DNA of 64,000 nucleotides. Origin: Pseudoxanthobacter soli DSM 19599 (GTDB lineage Bacteria; Pseudomonadota; Alphaproteobacteria; Rhizobiales; Segnochrobactraceae). The stretch's first letter is position 1. The number at the start of each line of letters is the position of its first letter. Of the stretch, positions 61,748 to 64,000 are shown piece by piece. The translations under genes and the position numbers were made by a program. The stretch lies in the NCBI RefSeq assembly GCF_900148505.1, contig NZ_FRXO01000004.1:248001-312000 (forward strand), read 5' to 3'. Below the pieces are notes generated by a model, which was not told where the DNA came from, ran no database searches, and worked only from the letters and a program-made list of their open reading frames with translations.

Positions 61748-63103
61748 TCATCCACCACCGGCAGCATCCGGTTTCCGCGCAACCTGTGGCGCGAAGAAGG
61801 CGTCGATGGCATCGACCATCGCGTCGGTCGTCTTCTCCCGCCACGCGGGGTTCGTCAGGTCGGCCGTATCCTCGGCGTTGGTCAGATAGCCGAGTTCAAC
61901 GAGTACCGAGGGGACGTCGTGCGCCCGCAGCACCATGAAGCCGGCGGCGCGCTGGGGGTTGACCGTGAGATGCGTCGCCTTGCCGAGGTCGGCGACGAGT
62001 TCGCCCGAAAAGCGGTGGGAGAAGTTGCGGGTTTCGCGGCGGGCGAGATCGACCAGGATGTCGGTGACGATATCCGACGTCTCCGGCAGGTCGACGCCGG
62101 CGATGATGTCCGACTTGTTCTCGAGCGCCGCGACGGCCGCCGCCTCGGCATCCGAGGCGCGGTCGGACACCGTGTAGACGGTCGCGCCGCGCACATAATC
62201 CTGCGGGGCGGAATCGGCGTGGATCGAGATGAAGAGCGCCGCCGCGTGTCCACGGGCGATCTCCACGCGCCTGCCGAGCGACAGGAACGTGTCGTCGTCC
62301 CGGGTCAGCATCACGAGGAAACGCCCGGAAGCATCGAGCTTCTCCTTGAGGCGGCGGGCGAAGGGCAGCGTGATGTCCTTCTCCTTCACGCCGCTGGGAG
62401 AGATCGCGCCGGTATCGATGCCGCCATGGCCGGGATCGAGCACGATGACGGGCAGCGCAGCGGAAGCGACGACGGGCGCGCCGCCGCCTTCGGCGTGGCT
62501 GGAGGGGCGCTCGGCCCGTGCCCTGGCGACCGCCGCGGCGAAGGCCTTCTCGCTGGTCTTCACGAGGTCGACCACGAGGCGGGCCGGCTGCCCGTCCTCT
62601 GGTGCGAGCACGAAGGACTTGTCGATCGCGACGGGGCCCGTGGTGTCGATCACGATGCGCGACTTGCCCGGCGCGATCAATCCGTAGCGCCAGCGCGCGA
62701 TCAGGCCGCGACCCTCCTCGCCGGTTCCCGCCGGCAGGTCGAACCGCATCTCCGGCAGGTCGACCACCACGCGAGCCGGATCGGCGAGGGGAAAGGCGCC
62801 GAGGCGCACGGGCGCGGAGAGATCGAGCACGAGGCGGGTGCGCTCGCCATCACCGGCGATGCGCGCACCGACGGCATGAACCTCGCCCCCGCCCGATGTG
62901 CTTTGTGCCTGCGCGGCATCCTGAGCCTGCAGGGCATCCGGCGCCTGTGCCGTATCCTGCGCCGACGCCGCCTCGGCCGCGATCATGCAGGCGGCGGGTG
63001 CGAGCGACGCCGCGAGCGCGACGACGGCCAGAAGCCTCGATGCGGCGATGAAAACCCCGCGCAAGCGTTCCTCCGATTTCGAAGCCGCATTCTGAGCGGA
63101 CAT
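61748..63103 (-). CDS. amiC: N-acetylmuramoyl-L-alanine amidase with AMIN domain
   Basis: A 451-residue secreted amidase. The start MSAQNAASKSEERLRGVFIA is followed by a hydrophobic stretch and probable cleavage near AEAASAQD; a Gln/Ala repeat (AQAPDALQAQDAAQAQ) comes next. An AMIN domain (about 80-190) targets peptidoglycan or the septum, and an Amidase_3 zinc domain follows: LDPGHGGIDTGA (His ligand), GVKEKDITL (Glu ligand), ISIHADSA (His ligand) and the catalytic Glu in LVELGYLTN. It cleaves the amide bond between MurNAc and the stem peptide during cell separation. Confidence 0.93.
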   Translation of the reverse strand: MSAQNAASKSEERLRGVFIAASRLLAVVALAASLAPAACMIAAEAASAQDTAQAPDALQAQDAAQAQSTSGGGEVHAVGARIAGDGERTRLVLDLSAPVRLGAFPLADPARVVVDLPEMRFDLPAGTGEEGRGLIARWRYGLIAPGKSRIVIDTTGPVAIDKSFVLAPEDGQPARLVVDLVKTSEKAFAAAVARARAERPSSHAEGGGAPVVASAALPVIVLDPGHGGIDTGAISPSGVKEKDITLPFARRLKEKLDASGRFLVMLTRDDDTFLSLGRRVEIARGHAAALFISIHADSAPQDYVRGATVYTVSDRASDAEAAAVAALENKSDIIAGVDLPETSDIVTDILVDLARRETRNFSHRFSGELVADLGKATHLTVNPQRAAGFMVLRAHDVPSVLVELGYLTNAEDTADLTNPAWREKTTDAMVDAIDAFFAPQVARKPDAAGGG

Positions 63104-63292
63104 GACCCTGCCGGAGACGGATCGCGATCCGGCAGCGGCTCTCATTGGCCGCAGCGGGTGCCAGAGGTCAAGTCCGGCCGCTCTGCCGCCGCATCGCGAC
63201 GCGCCGCCGGGGCGCTCCCCGGCCGGCATCGCGCGACAAGTCTGCGCCGGCCTTCCTAACAATCGGTTCCGGCGGCGCTGTCCCGAGCCCAT

Positions 63293-64000
63293 CTACCGCG
63301 AGGCGCGGATGACCTGGATGTCGAGATCGCGGATCTTCTTGCGCAGTGTGTTGCGGTTGACCCCGAGGAGTTCAGCCGCCTTGATCTGGTTGCCCCGCGT
63401 CGCGGCCAGCGCCGCGCCGATCAGCGGATATTCGACGTCCTTCAGGATGCGGTGATAGAGGCCGGGCGGCGGCAGGTCGTCGCCGAACTCGGAGAAATAG
63501 TCCGTGAGGTGGCGCTCGACCGCGGCCGAAAGGGTCTCATCGTTCGAGGGCACATCGCTGGTCTGGTTCGGCTGCGGCGGCTCCAGCTCGGAATCGATCA
63601 GGTTCGCGGTGATCACGTCCTGCGGATAGAGCGCCGTCAGGCGGCGGACGAGATTTTCGAGCTCTCGCACATTGCCGGGCCAGCGGTAATGCTTCAGCCG
63701 CTCCAGGGCATCGGTCTCGATCTGCTTGGAGGGAAGCCCCTCCTTCTCGCTCTGGGTGAAGAAGTGGCGGACGAGATCGGGGATGTCCTCCGACCGTTCG
63801 CGCAGCGGCGGCAGCCGGATCGGCACCACGTTGAGGCGGAAGAACAGATCCTCGCGGAACAGACCCTGGTTGATCAGGGTGCGCAGGTCCTTGTTGGTGG
63901 CGGCGACGATGCGGACGTTGGTGCGGATTGGGGTGCGGCCGCCGACCGTGGTGTACTCGCCCTGCTGGAGCACGCGCAGCAGCCGCGTCTGGGCTTCCAT
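63293..64000 (-). CDS. ntrC: Nitrogen regulation response regulator NtrC (C-terminal part, partial)
   Basis: The last 235 or so residues of a sigma-54 activator; the receiver and the start of the AAA+ domain are beyond the right edge. Visible are the end of the AAA+ domain with [40 protein letters not shown] and [17 protein letters not shown], and the Fis-type helix-turn-helix [20 protein letters not shown]. The linker and end match NtrC (NR-I), the regulator of nitrogen assimilation genes. Usually ntrY and ntrX follow ntrC; here amiC comes next, 189 bases on. Confidence 0.9.
   Translation of the reverse strand: MEAQTRLLRVLQQGEYTTVGGRTPIRTNVRIVAATNKDLRTLINQGLFREDLFFRLNVVPIRLPPLRERSEDIPDLVRHFFTQSEKEGLPSKQIETDALERLKHYRWPGNVRELENLVRRLTALYPQDVITANLIDSELEPPQPNQTSDVPSNDETLSAAVERHLTDYFSEFGDDLPPPGLYHRILKDVEYPLIGAALAATRGNQIKAAELLGVNRNTLRKKIRDLDIQVIRASR

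Noticed and set aside
1-64000. tRNA, rRNA, CRISPR arrays, insertion sequences and prophage genes
   Set aside because: I looked through the intergenic regions and the protein list and found no clover-leaf candidates, repeat-spacer arrays, transposases, integrases or phage structural genes. Short or divergent RNAs could escape reading by eye.

Overview
The window is a GC-rich, densely coded chromosomal segment that most resembles an alphaproteobacterium of the Hyphomicrobiales (Rhizobiales) type. The evidence is gene content and order: lptF-lptG-lptD-surA-rsmA, amiC-mrcA-prfB, a C-terminal ntrC fragment, holC beside pepA, TPP-riboswitch-controlled thiBPQ, and many solute-binding-protein ABC transporters with GntR/FCD regulators. 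No tRNA, rRNA, CRISPR array, insertion sequence or prophage was recognised. I do not assign a genus.

Left part (1-16.5 kb): the end of a TolC-type efflux protein, an aldo/keto reductase and an alpha/beta hydrolase, then a leftward iron-uptake operon efeU-efeO-efeB plus a second EfeM-like M75 protein. Its promoter side lies in a strikingly AT-rich stretch. Next come an SMP-30/gluconolactonase-like gene diverging from a GntR regulator, a four-gene ribose-type sugar ABC transporter with two different permeases, and an SDR oxidoreductase.

Accessory centre (16.9-33.6 kb): this is the most interesting region. After a DUF4424 protein and a 2OG-Fe(II) oxygenase, a long rightward operon encodes a BMP/nucleoside-type ABC transporter (Tat-exported binding protein, two permeases, double ATPase) interleaved with a biuret-hydrolase-like enzyme, a second cysteine hydrolase of the same family, AtzG, AtzE, a 5-formyl-THF cyclo-ligase-fold protein, an AtzH/HpxZ protein and a GntR/FCD regulator. 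The allophanate hydrolase AtzF follows on the opposite strand. Near-identical operators (ATTGTATGCAA type) stand in pairs both in front of the transporter operon and in front of atzF, so the two halves probably form one regulon. I infer a complete import-and-hydrolysis route for a biuret- or ureide-like nitrogen source ending in ammonia and CO2; the imported substrate is unknown.

Middle (32-42 kb): a succinate/acetyl-CoA transferase family gene, an aldose-mutarotase/AGE-epimerase pair, a DJ-1/PfpI protein, a ribbon-helix-helix protein, TerC, and the TPP riboswitch with thiB-thiP-thiQ.

Right part (42-64 kb): housekeeping and envelope genes. These are holC and pepA; lptF, lptG, lptD, surA and rsmA (with pdxA missing from its usual place between surA and rsmA); a giant AsmA-like protein with a His/Lys-rich cytosolic tail; a bacterioferritin comigratory-type peroxiredoxin; a DUF455 ferritin-like protein; a SleB-like lipoprotein; an entericidin-like peptide; prfB with its programmed +1 frameshift; mrcA (PBP1A); amiC; and the C-terminal half of ntrC at the window edge.
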